A program made the position numbers and the translations under genes. Shown here piece by piece: positions 19,355 through 27,483 of a stretch of 64,000 nucleotides of DNA. The stretch's first letter is position 1; each line of letters begins with the position of its first letter. This DNA comes from Nonomuraea basaltis (GTDB taxonomy: Bacteria > Actinomycetota > Actinomycetes > Streptosporangiales > Streptosporangiaceae), in contig NZ_VCJS01000053.1 of assembly GCF_005893125.1 (NCBI RefSeq), positions 1 through 64,000 of the forward strand. The letters run 5' to 3'. Under the pieces are notes generated by a model. The model worked only from the letters and a program-made list of their open reading frames with translations, ran no database searches and had not been told where the DNA came from.

Positions 19355-20359
19355 TCACTCTCCGGCCGCGAAGTAGGCGTACCTGGACTTGCCGATCGTG
19401 TACTTGTCCGTCTGCGTGGCGTGCCGGGACTCCGGATCGACGGTGAGCACCCGTACCACCGCCGGTTGCCCGTCGTCGCCGCTGTGCACGATCACCTTGA
19501 GCCGCCCGTCCGCGTTCCAGTAGGCGGCGTACGGCAGCGTGCCGGGCTTGCTCGGCAGGTCCCCGCTCGCCGAGAGGTCCCCGGTCTCCAGGTCGTAGAT
19601 CCGCACCCTGGGCGGCCGCTTCGTGCCGGTGTCGCCCTCCGTGAACGCCGCCACCCTCCTGCCGTCGGGGGCCAGTGCGTAGGAGAGGGCGTTCACGACG
19701 ACCTGGGGCGGCGTGCGCTTGATCGCGCCTGTGCCGTCGAGGCGGTAGGCGTACATCCCTGTGGTGCTGTCGCTCCGGTGACGCGTGGCCAGCACCTCGT
19801 CGCCGTCGCCGCTGAAGCCGTGCAACGTGTCCGCGGCGGGCAGCGTCGTGACCTTGCCGGTGGCGACCGTGACCACCTTGGAGGGCAGACGGGCGGGTTC
19901 GTCGAAGTAGTCGATCAGCACCTTGTCGCCCGTGGGAGACAGGGCGATGCCGAGCTCCTCGCTGCCGACGCCCTTGAAGAGCACCGACTCGGGCAGTGCC
20001 GTGGCCGGCCCGCCGGCGACCCGCCGGACGACCAGTCGGTGGTCGCCGGCGCGTTCGTAGGCCAGCACGCGCCCGTCCGCGCTGATCAGGAACGTGCTCA
20101 TGTCGCGGGTCTTCGCGCCCGTCCTGTCGATCTTGGTGCCGGCGGCGCCGGGAACGGCGATCTGCCCGCCATCAGGCAGAAGCAGCCGCCACTGGCCGCA
20201 CGGGTAGGTGCTGCCTTCCTTCTTGTCGTAGCACGACTTGATCCAGGCGGCGCGCGCGACCGCCGGTCCGGTACGCGCGTGGGCGGCGGCGGGTACGAGC
20301 CCCAGCCCACCGATGAGTGCCGACGCCAGGAGCGCGGCGGTCGCTGAGGGATGCCTCAT
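19355..20359 (-). CDS. Secreted beta-propeller-like protein, paralogue A
   Basis: A 334-residue exported protein with signal peptide HPSATAALLASALIGGLGLV ending near AHA. The mature N-terminus has IKSCYDKKEG..YPCGQWRLLLPDG, giving two conserved Cys, followed by propeller-type repeats (SADGRVLAYERAG, SPTGDKVLIDY, APDGRRVAAFTEGD) and a C-terminal DKYTIGKSRYAYF. The ATG at 20359 has an AAAGGA site eight bases upstream; a GTG at 20392 is possible but would place extra residues before the signal. It is the first gene of a two-gene operon whose second gene is its paralogue. Role unknown; an extracellular or surface sensor is only a guess. Confidence 0.75.
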   Translation of the reverse strand: MRHPSATAALLASALIGGLGLVPAAAHARTGPAVARAAWIKSCYDKKEGSTYPCGQWRLLLPDGGQIAVPGAAGTKIDRTGAKTRDMSTFLISADGRVLAYERAGDHRLVVRRVAGGPATALPESVLFKGVGSEELGIALSPTGDKVLIDYFDEPARLPSKVVTVATGKVTTLPAADTLHGFSGDGDEVLATRHRSDSTTGMYAYRLDGTGAIKRTPPQVVVNALSYALAPDGRRVAAFTEGDTGTKRPPRVRIYDLETGDLSASGDLPSKPGTLPYAAYWNADGRLKVIVHSGDDGQPAVVRVLTVDPESRHATQTDKYTIGKSRYAYFAAGE

Positions 20360-20519
20360 GGCTGTGATCCTTTCGCTCACCTCCTTAGACACGCGCCCGA
20401 GGGGGTCGGTTGGTCACATGTCGGCCACGGCTGCCACGCCTCTTGACCGCCGCGGCCATCCGTGTCTAGATCAATCAGGTTTGCTCGTCCCGTACCGGAG
20501 GACTAGGCATGGCATCGGC

Positions 20520-21104
20520 ATGGATTCTCCCGTCGTGAGACCCGGGCGCCAGGGCGCGGCCGCGGAGCGGCGGGCACGCACGGTGCGCATCTCCACGGTC
20601 ATCGCGGGGCTGCTGCATCTCGTCACGGCGGCCGTGCTGGCCGGCATCCCGGGCAGCTCACCCACGCTCGGCCCCCTGCCGACGCGCGAGAGGCCTGAGG
20701 CCGCGTCCCCTCCGGGCGTGCCGAGCCGGAGTCCCACCGCCGGGCCGGTCGTCCGCACGTCGCGCCCGCTGCCGGCCTCTGCCGCCCGCACCGCTCCCCC
20801 GGGGACCCGTACGACGCCGCCCGCGAACCGCGGCCGCACGCCACCGCCCGCGGTCCGGACGACGCCGGTCCCCGTTCGCAAGACGCACGTGCGCGACGTG
20901 AAGGTGACCGCCTCGGCGACCCAGCGGCCCGTCAAGACGACCGCACCTGCCAAGACGACCGCACCCGCCACGAACGGAGTCGACGAGCCCACCGCCTCTC
21001 CGGAGACCCGGCCCACCCCTCCGGGGCAGACCAGGGAGCCGCCGGGGCAGACCAGGGAGCCACCCGGCCAGACCAGGGAGCCGCCGGAGCAGGAGAAGAA
21101 GTGA
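20520..21104 (+). CDS. Single-pass membrane protein with Pro/Thr-rich extracellular tail
   Basis: About 194 residues: a short basic N-terminus (RRARTVR), one hydrophobic span (STVIAGLLHLVTAAVLAGI, about residues 27-45), then a long tail of Pro, Thr and Arg with little predicted structure, ending in three near-identical PPGQTRE units and a lysine end. The layout suggests a wall-spanning stalk. The start is uncertain: ATG at 20520 is used, while a GGAGGA site lies too far upstream and GTG at 20535 is also in frame. It is divergent from the propeller genes. No family recognised. Confidence 0.5.
   Translation: MDSPVVRPGRQGAAAERRARTVRISTVIAGLLHLVTAAVLAGIPGSSPTLGPLPTRERPEAASPPGVPSRSPTAGPVVRTSRPLPASAARTAPPGTRTTPPANRGRTPPPAVRTTPVPVRKTHVRDVKVTASATQRPVKTTAPAKTTAPATNGVDEPTASPETRPTPPGQTREPPGQTREPPGQTREPPEQEKK
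21018..21080 (+). repeat. Three 21-bp repeats encoding PPGQTRE
   Basis: Units at 21018-21038, 21039-21059 and 21060-21080. The third differs by several silent changes, so the peptide is kept while the DNA drifts. Confidence 0.85.
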
Positions 21105-21106
21105 GG

Positions 21107-21265
21107 TCAGCGGGCGGCGAGCACCTCGGCGAGCCGGTCCATGGACTCCCGGCCGCCCCTCACGCCGTCGGCGCGCACGATCGCGTCGCGGGCCTCCACT
21201 GACTGGTGCACGGACTGGGCCACGTACTTCGTCCTGCCCTCGACCTCGACGAGGGTGACCGTAAA
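21107..21265 (-). pseudogene. C-terminal remnant of an AHSA1/SRPBCC domain protein
   Basis: Read on the minus strand, this stretch gives FTVTLVEVEGRTKYVAQSV, then HQSVEARDAIVRADGVRGG and ESMDRLAEVLAAR before a stop. That is the last strand and long C-terminal helix of SRPBCC/AHSA1 (START-like) proteins. The first 100 or so residues are missing: 5' of it, in the same frame, is the stop codon of the DUF2203 gene, and no usable start exists. It is a decayed gene end, not a translated gene. Confidence 0.65.
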
Positions 21266-21280
21266 GGGGGACGCGAAGGG

Positions 21281-21640
21281 TCAGAGCGGGCGGCGGCCGG
21301 CGAAGCCCAGGTCCGTACGGTGGTACCAGGCGAGCTCCCGCTCTCCCTCGATCCAGCACAGCCGCACCGAAACCCCCTCGCGCATCGCGGGGAAGTCGAC
21401 CAGCACCGGCGCGATGCCCTTCACCTCGATCCCCTGATCGGTCCACCCGCTCAGGATCTCCTCGATGCGGGCCTGGAGCGCCTTGAGCTCGGGGAGGCCG
21501 CCGAGCTCGGACCCGCCCTTGGCCTGCCGGTCGAAGGTGATCTCGGCCAGGTCGGCGCGCGCGGCGATCACCTCCTGGGCGTCCTCGATGACGCCGGGCA
21601 GCAGCGAGCGGGCCTCGTCGACGGTGAAGATCCGATCCAT
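21281..21640 (-). CDS. DUF2203 family protein
   Basis: A 119-residue cytosolic protein starting FTVDEARSLLPGVIEDAQEV and containing GGLPELKALQARIEEILS and the ending VRLCWIEGERELAWYHRTDL, the marks of DUF2203. Function of the family is unknown. The ATG at 21640 is preceded by six bases and a TAACGT -10 element, which suggests a leaderless transcript; a TTG two codons earlier is less likely. Confidence 0.82.
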   Translation of the reverse strand: MDRIFTVDEARSLLPGVIEDAQEVIAARADLAEITFDRQAKGGSELGGLPELKALQARIEEILSGWTDQGIEVKGIAPVLVDFPAMREGVSVRLCWIEGERELAWYHRTDLGFAGRRPL

Positions 21641-21649
21641 GCCCAAACG

Positions 21650-22321
21650 TTAGCGGTTCGGCTCGTACGCGTGGACGAGCAGTTTCTCCGCATGGTCCAG
21701 ATAGTTGTCCAGAAAGGCCGCGGCCTGATCCGGCTTGCCGGACTCGATCAGCTCCAGCAGCGTGCGGTTGCGCTCGACGAACGGCTCGTGAAAGGCCCGC
21801 GGGTTCTCCATCACATGGAAGACGAGGCGCAGCTCGGCCAGCAGCTGGCGCATGAGCTCGTCGATCCTGGGGCTCTCGTTCAGCGACACGAGCGCCTGGT
21901 GGAAGCGGATGTTGGCGGTGCCGACCCGCTGCCAGTCGTCCTCGGCGGCGGCCCGCTCGGCGTCGCGCATGGCCTCCCTGATCACGGTCAGCGCCTGCGG
22001 GGACGGCGTCCGGCGCACCGCCGCTCCTTCGAGGACGCGGCGCACCTTGTAGAGGTCGAGGACGTCCACGACGGACGGGAGGCGGACGAACACGCCGCGG
22101 TTGAGCTTGTGGTCGAGCAGCCGCTCGTGGCCGAGCAGCCGGAACGCCTCGCGCAGCGTGTTGCGCGACACGCCGAGTCCTTCGGAGATGGACTCCTCCG
22201 ACAGCCGCTGGCCAGGACGGAAGAACCCCTCGCTGATGCGGTCGCGCAGGATGTCGGCCACCCGCTCGGCCGTGCTGCTGCGTCCCAGCCGGGGCCGGTC
22301 TTGGAAGAGATCAGCGACCAT
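21650..22321 (-). CDS. GntR/FadR-type (FCD domain) transcriptional regulator
   Basis: About 223 residues. The winged helix lies at residues 15-80 (TAERVADILRDRISEGFFRPG, LSEESISEGLGVSRNTLREA) and an all-helical FCD sensor follows, with the metal-binding His and acidic residues of FadR-like regulators (FHQALVSL, FHVMENPRAFHEPF). It is divergent from an MHS-family transporter, and dyads lie between them, so it probably represses that transporter in response to an organic acid. The start is uncertain: an in-frame ATG at 22375 would add 18 residues, several hydrophobic. Confidence 0.85.
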   Translation of the reverse strand: MVADLFQDRPRLGRSSTAERVADILRDRISEGFFRPGQRLSEESISEGLGVSRNTLREAFRLLGHERLLDHKLNRGVFVRLPSVVDVLDLYKVRRVLEGAAVRRTPSPQALTVIREAMRDAERAAAEDDWQRVGTANIRFHQALVSLNESPRIDELMRQLLAELRLVFHVMENPRAFHEPFVERNRTLLELIESGKPDQAAAFLDNYLDHAEKLLVHAYEPNR

Positions 22322-22370
22322 GTCATCCACATTTAACAGGAAATCATGGAGCAAAACTATTGTCGAATTG

Positions 22371-22391
22371 TTCAACGATCCTTACGTTGAA
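22371..22391. promoter_or_regulatory. Candidate GntR operator
   Basis: Perfect inverted repeat TTCAACG-N7-CGTTGAA in an AT-rich 100-bp gap between the divergent GntR regulator and the transporter. A second looser dyad (GTCGAA/TTCAAC) precedes it. Position between regulator and target is the main support. Confidence 0.5.
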
Positions 22392-22422
22392 ACTATCTTC
22401 CTCGACAACCAAGGGGCGATCG

Positions 22423-23754
22423 ATGTCAAGCTCCACGCACCAGACCCGGCGAGTCATCCTCGCCAGCCTGATCGGCACGTCGCTGGAGTGGTACGACTTC
22501 TTCCTCTACACGACGGCGGCCACGCTGGTCTTCCCCAAGCTGTTCTTCCCGTCCCTCGACCCGTTCAGCGCGATCCTGGCGTCCCTGACCACCAACGCCG
22601 TCGCGTTCGTCGCCAGGCCCCTCGGCGGGGTGGTGTTCGGCCACTTCGGCGACCGGGTGGGCCGCAAGACCGTGCTGGTGGTGACGCTCCTGGTGATGGG
22701 CGTCTCGACGTTCCTCATCGGCGTGCTGCCCGGCTATGCGAGCGTCGGCGTGATGGCGCCGATCCTGCTGGCGGTGCTGCGGTTCGCGCAGGGCCTGGGG
22801 CTCGGCGGCGAATGGGGCGGCGCGGTGATCATGTCGCTGGAGCACGGCGACAGCAGGCGGCGCGGCTTCAACGCCAGCTGGCCGCAGGTCGGCGTTCCGG
22901 CCGGATACGTGCTGGCCACCGGCCTGCTCACGCTCCTGTCGTTCGTCCAGTCCGACGAGGCGTTCCTGTCGTGGGGCTGGCGGGTGCCGTTCCTGCTGTC
23001 GGGCGCGCTGGTGTTCGTCGGCCTGTGGGTGCGGCTGAAGATCACCGAGTCGCCGCTGTTCGCCGAGGTCGAGCAGCAGGGCGCCAAGGCGAAGATGCCG
23101 CTGGTCGAGGTGCTGCGCACGCACCCGCGCGCGCTGCTGTCCGCCTTCACCGCGCGGATCGGGGTGGACGTGGCGTTCTACACCTTCACCGCGTACATCA
23201 TCGTCTACATCACCCAGCAGCTGGACCTGAACCGCTCGGTGGCGCTGAACGCCGTGCTCATCGGCTCGGCGCTGCAGCTGGTGCTGATCCCGCTGTTCGG
23301 CGCGCTGTCCGACCGGGTGGGCCGGCGGCCCGTCTACTTCGCGGGCGTGGCCGGCGCGGCGGTGTGGGTGTTCGCGTTCTTCCCGCTGCTGGACACGAAG
23401 TCCTTCCCGCTGATCGCGCTGGCCGCCGTCGTCGCGCTGATCACGCACGCCGCCATGTACGGGCCGCAGGCCGCGTTCATCGCCGAGCTGTTCACCACGC
23501 GCCTGCGCTACAGCGGCGCCTCCATGGGCTACCAGGTGGCCGGCATCGTGGGCGGCGCGCTGGCGCCGATCATCGCGCTGCAGCTGTTCGAGACGTACAA
23601 GACCACGGTGGCGGTGTCGATCTACGTGGTCATCGCCCTGGCGGTCACGGCCGTGGGCCTGGCCATCGCGCCGGAGACCCGCGACCTCGACATCGCCACG
23701 CCCGAGCCCGCCCAGCAGCCCCGGCACCCCGGCCAGGTCGGGCCGTTCGCCTGA
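22423..23754 (+). CDS. MHS-family MFS transporter (metabolite:proton symporter)
   Basis: A 443-residue, 12-helix carrier of the MHS (ShiA/ProP/citrate) branch. Diagnostic are SLIGTSLEWYDFFLYTTAA at the first helix, the loop GHFGDRVGRKT after helix 2, RFAQGLGLGGEWGGA in helix 4, and the second-half DRVGRRPVYF. The ATG at 22423 follows AAGGGG; in-frame upstream ATG codons lie in the operator region. Substrates of the branch are organic acids and betaines; this one is unassigned. The divergent GntR protein is the probable regulator. Confidence 0.92.
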   Translation: MSSSTHQTRRVILASLIGTSLEWYDFFLYTTAATLVFPKLFFPSLDPFSAILASLTTNAVAFVARPLGGVVFGHFGDRVGRKTVLVVTLLVMGVSTFLIGVLPGYASVGVMAPILLAVLRFAQGLGLGGEWGGAVIMSLEHGDSRRRGFNASWPQVGVPAGYVLATGLLTLLSFVQSDEAFLSWGWRVPFLLSGALVFVGLWVRLKITESPLFAEVEQQGAKAKMPLVEVLRTHPRALLSAFTARIGVDVAFYTFTAYIIVYITQQLDLNRSVALNAVLIGSALQLVLIPLFGALSDRVGRRPVYFAGVAGAAVWVFAFFPLLDTKSFPLIALAAVVALITHAAMYGPQAAFIAELFTTRLRYSGASMGYQVAGIVGGALAPIIALQLFETYKTTVAVSIYVVIALAVTAVGLAIAPETRDLDIATPEPAQQPRHPGQVGPFA

Positions 23755-23800
23755 ACCTCCGCCGACCTCGGCCCGGACCTTCGATGACTGCCGCGAAAGC

Positions 23801-23830
23801 CGCGGGCGGCGGCTGCCGACGCCGCCCGCG
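23801..23830. terminator. Hairpin terminator between convergent transporters
   Basis: Perfect 11-bp stem (CGCGGGCGGCG / CGCCGCCCGCG) with an 8-base loop, 46 bases after the MHS gene and 8 bases from the end of the opposing MFS gene. Confidence 0.75.
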
Positions 23831-23837
23831 CTTGCGG

Positions 23838-25133
23838 TCAGGCAGGGACCTTCGGCGCGGCCGCGCGGGCCGTCCGCCATCTGCCCTTGAAGGCCACCAT
23901 CGAGACCAGGAAGACGGCCTGCCCGGCCAGCGCCACGCCCAGCCACGTCTGCCAGCCGCCGGCCTCCACCACCATCGGCGACACCACCAGCAGCGCGACG
24001 ATCATGACGCGGACGACCATGCCCCAGATGCCGAGCGCGGAGCCCTGCAGCCGGGAATCGACGTCCTCGGCGTCCTCGGAGAAGTTGGCCATCCACGGCA
24101 CGTACGCGATGCCCATGAACAGGTAGATCAGCGCGTACACGACGGTGACGTGCGCGGCCGCGACGCCGGGGCCGATCAGCGCGATGAAGTACGCCAGCGC
24201 CCCCGCGGTCAGCACCGTCCCGACGGCCGTGAACGGCTTGCGCAGCTGGATCCGGTCCGAGATCCGGCCGACGATGACGACGGCCACGGCGTTGAGCACG
24301 ATGCCCAGCGCCACCACCCGGTTGGCCGCGGCCGGGTCCATGCCGAACGCACCCGCCAGGATGGTCTGCCCGAAGATCGCGAACGTCCAGTAGAGCATCT
24401 GCCAGCCGGTGTTGCCGAGGACGTGCGCCCACAGGTGCGGATGCCTGAACAGCTCCCGCAGCCGGCCGTGCTCGATCCGCCCCTCGGCCCGCACGGCCTC
24501 CTCGGCCTGCAGCACCTCGGCCCGCAGCGCCCCCGACGGTTCGGCGATCTTCCAGATGATGATCCCGCACATGGTCAGCGACACGACGCCCATGATGATC
24601 GCCTGCGACTGCCACGCGTTGCCGAACAGCGGCAGCGTGAACCCCGCGATGAACGAGGCCAGGAACGACGCCCCGATCGGCCCCCACGTCCAGAACGCGA
24701 ACGCCTGCGCCCGCCCCAGCCGCGGTGAGAAGTCCCGCACCAGCGACGCGGTGATCGTGATCCCCGCGCCCTCGATGAACAGCATCAGGCAGCGGATCCA
24801 GAACAGCTCCGCCACGGAGTCCACGGTGGCAAGCAGGAAGTTGCAGGCGGCCGTGACGGTCAGGGTCGGCACCAGGATCGTGACCCGCCCCCACCGGTCG
24901 GACAGGATGCCGCCGAACGCGGCGGAAAGCCCGCCGACCAGCACCGACAGCGCGGCGATCTGCCCGTAGACCGTGAGCGACATGCTCAGGTCCTCCATGA
25001 GGAGGGGCAGGATGGTGGCGATCGTGGTCTCGAAATTGGCCACCAGGCTCGCCAGCACGGCGATCGCCAGCAGGAAGATCCGGCGGCGGCCGACGGGGTA
25101 GACACTCAGCTCGCGGACATAGAACGGCTTCAT
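23838..25133 (-). CDS. MFS transporter, unassigned substrate
   Basis: A 431-residue protein with 12 predicted helices. The MFS loop motif is GGILSDRWGRVTILVP and its second-half copy is VGRISDRIQLRKPF. A cytosolic loop rich in Glu and Ala separates the halves near residue 210. Family within the MFS is unclear; the split layout and NFETTIATILPLLMEDLS start suggest a metabolite carrier rather than a drug pump. It is divergent from the cobalamin-type chelatase-like gene, with two palindromes in the shared promoter region. Confidence 0.88.
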   Translation of the reverse strand: MKPFYVRELSVYPVGRRRIFLLAIAVLASLVANFETTIATILPLLMEDLSMSLTVYGQIAALSVLVGGLSAAFGGILSDRWGRVTILVPTLTVTAACNFLLATVDSVAELFWIRCLMLFIEGAGITITASLVRDFSPRLGRAQAFAFWTWGPIGASFLASFIAGFTLPLFGNAWQSQAIIMGVVSLTMCGIIIWKIAEPSGALRAEVLQAEEAVRAEGRIEHGRLRELFRHPHLWAHVLGNTGWQMLYWTFAIFGQTILAGAFGMDPAAANRVVALGIVLNAVAVVIVGRISDRIQLRKPFTAVGTVLTAGALAYFIALIGPGVAAAHVTVVYALIYLFMGIAYVPWMANFSEDAEDVDSRLQGSALGIWGMVVRVMIVALLVVSPMVVEAGGWQTWLGVALAGQAVFLVSMVAFKGRWRTARAAAPKVPA

Positions 25134-25171
25134 TCCATCCTCCGGGGGACGGACGGCTATGGGAGGTCGCT

Positions 25172-25188
25172 CTAGAACGCGCTTCTAG
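25172..25188. promoter_or_regulatory. Inverted repeat upstream of MFS gene
   Basis: CTAGAA-N5-TTCTAG, 38 bases upstream of the MFS start. It fits an operator, but no regulator gene is adjacent, so its protein is unknown. Confidence 0.35.
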
Positions 25189-25242
25189 TTGCTCCTAGCT
25201 TTCCGTTTTGTATGGACAAGTCAACGTTTCGCCGGATTACGA

Positions 25243-25258
25243 TGTGATCTCGATCACT
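25243..25258. promoter_or_regulatory. CRP/FNR-type binding site
   Basis: TGTGATCTCGATCACT matches the CRP-family consensus TGTGA-N6-TCACA at nine of ten fixed positions. It lies 53 bases before the chelatase-like gene and 110 from the divergent MFS gene. Confidence 0.5.
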
Positions 25259-25310
25259 GGATGAGCGTTGTGACGGAATCGCCATCTATTCACGGAACAA
25301 GGGGCAAGAA

Positions 25311-26099
25311 ATGGGCATAAACTGCGCGCCTGTGAGCCTGCCTGTACGTGAACGTTCCCCCCGGCCGGGCGGTGGTCGCCACCGCCGTCCCGTGCCCACC
25401 TCCCTGCCGCCGGAAGCCCCCATGCTCGTGCTCGCCACCCCCGGCGACACCGCGGGCGTGGCGGAAGAGATCGCGGCCGTGGTACGCGTCGACAACCCGC
25501 AGATCGAGGTGCGGCTGACGAGCGTGGCAGACCTGGCGGACTCCCTGCCCGCCGGCCGCGAAGCCGTCATCGTGCCGCTGCTCACCTGGGAAGACCCGGT
25601 CGTCATGGCGGAGATAGGCAAGGCCGTCGTGGCCACGGGCTCCGGGGCCGTGGTGACCGACGCGCTCGGGCCGCACCCGCTGCTGGCCGAGGCGCTGCAC
25701 ATCCGGCTCGCCGAGCGCGGCCTGGCCCGCGTCGACCGCGTACGCCTGCTGAACGTCTCGAGCCCCGTCGACGCCGTCATCCTCGGCACGGTCGGCGGCG
25801 AGCGGGCGGTGCGCGCCGTGCAGGCCACCGCGGTGCTGCTGGCCTCCAGGCTCACGCTCCCGGTCGTCGCAGCCTCGCTCGACAGCGACCCCGGCGTGAC
25901 CGTCGCGGCCCAGCGGTTACGTACGGCGGGCGCCGAACGGCTGGCGATCGCCCCCTGCATGATCGGCCACGAGGCCCCGGCGGGAATCGTCGGGCAGGCC
26001 GCCGCGGAGATCAACGCCGGGCACGCGGAGCCGCTCGGCTCACACAGTGCTGTCGCCGAACTTGTCGCGCGAGCTTACGGGAGTCAACTCGCGACTTGA
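25311..26099 (+). CDS. CbiX/sirohydrochlorin chelatase-like protein
   Basis: A 262-residue cytosolic protein with the two-lobed CbiX layout: strand-helix repeats beginning APMLVLATPGDTAGVAEEI and a second half TLPVVAASLDSDPGVTVAAQ, RLAIAPCMIGHEAPAGIVGQ. True chelatases insert cobalt, nickel or iron into sirohydrochlorin using a His in an N-terminal HG(S/T) motif; here that position reads ATPGD with no His, so catalysis is doubtful. The first 36 residues are Arg/Pro-rich and not conserved-looking, so an internal start is possible, though the ATG at 25311 has a GGGGCAAG site. No cobalamin genes flank it. Confidence 0.65.
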   Translation: MGINCAPVSLPVRERSPRPGGGRHRRPVPTSLPPEAPMLVLATPGDTAGVAEEIAAVVRVDNPQIEVRLTSVADLADSLPAGREAVIVPLLTWEDPVVMAEIGKAVVATGSGAVVTDALGPHPLLAEALHIRLAERGLARVDRVRLLNVSSPVDAVILGTVGGERAVRAVQATAVLLASRLTLPVVAASLDSDPGVTVAAQRLRTAGAERLAIAPCMIGHEAPAGIVGQAAAEINAGHAEPLGSHSAVAELVARAYGSQLAT

Positions 26100-26141
26100 C
26101 AAGACTTGTAAAGATCACGGAACTCGCGTTACCTTCTGCGC

Positions 26142-26690
26142 ATGCGTCGAGTGGTGTGCAACGGTCAGCGACTCGGCCTCCGTGACGTCACAGAGGCCGA
26201 CGTGGCCGCCCTGCACGCCATCTACGGCGATCCGACGGTGACGCAGCACATGCCGTTCGCGCCGCGCAGCCTGCGGGAGGTCGCCGGGCTCGTCGACCGG
26301 GCCATGGAGGCGGCCTGCGCCGAGCCGCGCCTGCTCTACGTGCTGGCGGTGGTCGACGCCGAGCGCCGCGACCTGATCGGGGTGGCCCGCCTGCACGTCG
26401 AGGCCGACCATCCGCACAGCGCGGAGATCGGCTTCGGCCTCCATCCCCACCAGTGGGGGCGCGGGACCGGCACGGACCTCGTACGGCTGCTGCTGTCGTT
26501 CGGGTTCAAGCAGCTCGGGCTGCACCGCATCTGGGGCGCCCGCTCTCCGTCCAACCTGCCCGCCCAGCTCGCGATGCTGACGGCGGGCATGGTGGAGGAG
26601 GGCCGCATCCGGCACCACGTGCACACGCCGCACGGGTGGCGCGACTCGATCGTGCACTCGGCGATCGAGGACGAGTGGACGGAGCGCTAG
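26142..26690 (+). CDS. GNAT family N-acetyltransferase (RimJ/RimL-like)
   Basis: A 182-residue acyl-CoA-dependent acetyltransferase. It opens RLGLRDVTEADVAALHAIYG, has the AcCoA-binding strand and loop AEIGFGLHPHQWGRGTGTD and the RimJ-like KQLGLHRIWGARSPSN segment with AMLTAGMVEEGRIRHHV. It probably modifies a protein N-terminus or a small amine. A promoter is legible: TTGTAA at 26106, an 18-bp gap, TACCTT at 26130, then six bases to the ATG, so the message is probably leaderless. The stop overlaps a stop read on the other strand. Confidence 0.9.
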   Translation: MRRVVCNGQRLGLRDVTEADVAALHAIYGDPTVTQHMPFAPRSLREVAGLVDRAMEAACAEPRLLYVLAVVDAERRDLIGVARLHVEADHPHSAEIGFGLHPHQWGRGTGTDLVRLLLSFGFKQLGLHRIWGARSPSNLPAQLAMLTAGMVEEGRIRHHVHTPHGWRDSIVHSAIEDEWTER

Positions 26691-26941
26691 GCGCGCCGGC
26701 CTTCGAGGACCATGGCGGCGACCCGCTCGACGCCGGCGCGCGTGCCGTCCACTCCGAAGTCCTCCACTCGCGCCCTGTCAAGGATCCGCAGTAATTCCCC
26801 GGCCCTTTTGAGGTGCCAGTCAAGTCTTCGCGGCGTATGGGCGGCCCGGCGGAACGCCGACACCGCGGGCCGCGGTGTGGCGGGGACGAGGATTGTCGGT
26901 CGGGCACCCTACGATGAGGCTCCTCACGGAGGGATGGTCCT

Positions 26942-27397
26942 ATGCGCGACTCGCTGATCGTGCCCCTGTTCGTCACGACGGACCTGCCGCCCGAGGCGGA
27001 GCTGGCCGAGTTCGGGGAGTTGCTCGCCGAGACGGCGCGCGTGCTCGGCCACGAGGGCGCCGGCTATGAGGCGTTCCTCGCGGGCAAGGTCTTCTGGCTG
27101 GACCGGCCCGTGCTGCCCGAGCAGCACCCGGCGGCCGAGGTGGAGCTGCGCTTCGCCGGGATGCTGGGCTACCTCGCCGCCTCCGGTCCGGGTCACACGG
27201 CGCGGGAGGTGGTCTGCGACGTGCGGGAGGCGATCGGCGAGGCCGTGGCCGGGCGCTACGGCGACGTGGGCGTGGCTCCGGCCGTGTTCGCGATCCGCGA
27301 CCAGGACATACGCGAGCGCACCCCCGACTCCGCCCTCTACGTCGACACGCGTGACGCGGCGGCCGAGCTGGTGAGCGCGACCAAGGCCTACCTTTAA
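26942..27397 (+). CDS. Conserved-looking cytosolic protein, unknown function
   Basis: A 151-residue acidic protein with a GGAGGG ribosome site nine bases before its ATG, so translation is likely. No signal peptide or membrane span. Predicted as alternating helices and strands: DSLIVPLFVTTDLPPEAELA at the start, a central FAGMLGYLAASGPGHTAREV and a C-terminal half ending VDTRDAAAELVSATKAYL. I do not recognise a domain. A small hairpin (ATCCCG/CGGGAT, 27402-27418) follows the stop. Its convergent neighbour is an MFS gene, which gives no clue to its role. Confidence 0.65.
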   Translation: MRDSLIVPLFVTTDLPPEAELAEFGELLAETARVLGHEGAGYEAFLAGKVFWLDRPVLPEQHPAAEVELRFAGMLGYLAASGPGHTAREVVCDVREAIGEAVAGRYGDVGVAPAVFAIRDQDIRERTPDSALYVDTRDAAAELVSATKAYL

Positions 27398-27483
27398 GGC
27401 CATCCCGTAAATCGGGATAGTCCGGCTGGCGGTTGCGGCTGTCCGGCGTGGATCCTGGGTGCGGGTCTCCTACGCGGCCGCGT

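Noticed and set aside
21149..21446. Plus-strand frames between the Pro-rich protein and DUF2203
   Set aside because: They are antisense to DUF2203 and to the SRPBCC remnant and have no ribosome site.
22426..24894. An 822-codon minus-strand frame overlapping two MFS genes
   Set aside because: It covers the antisense of the MHS gene and an off-frame of the second transporter; both real genes have MFS motifs.
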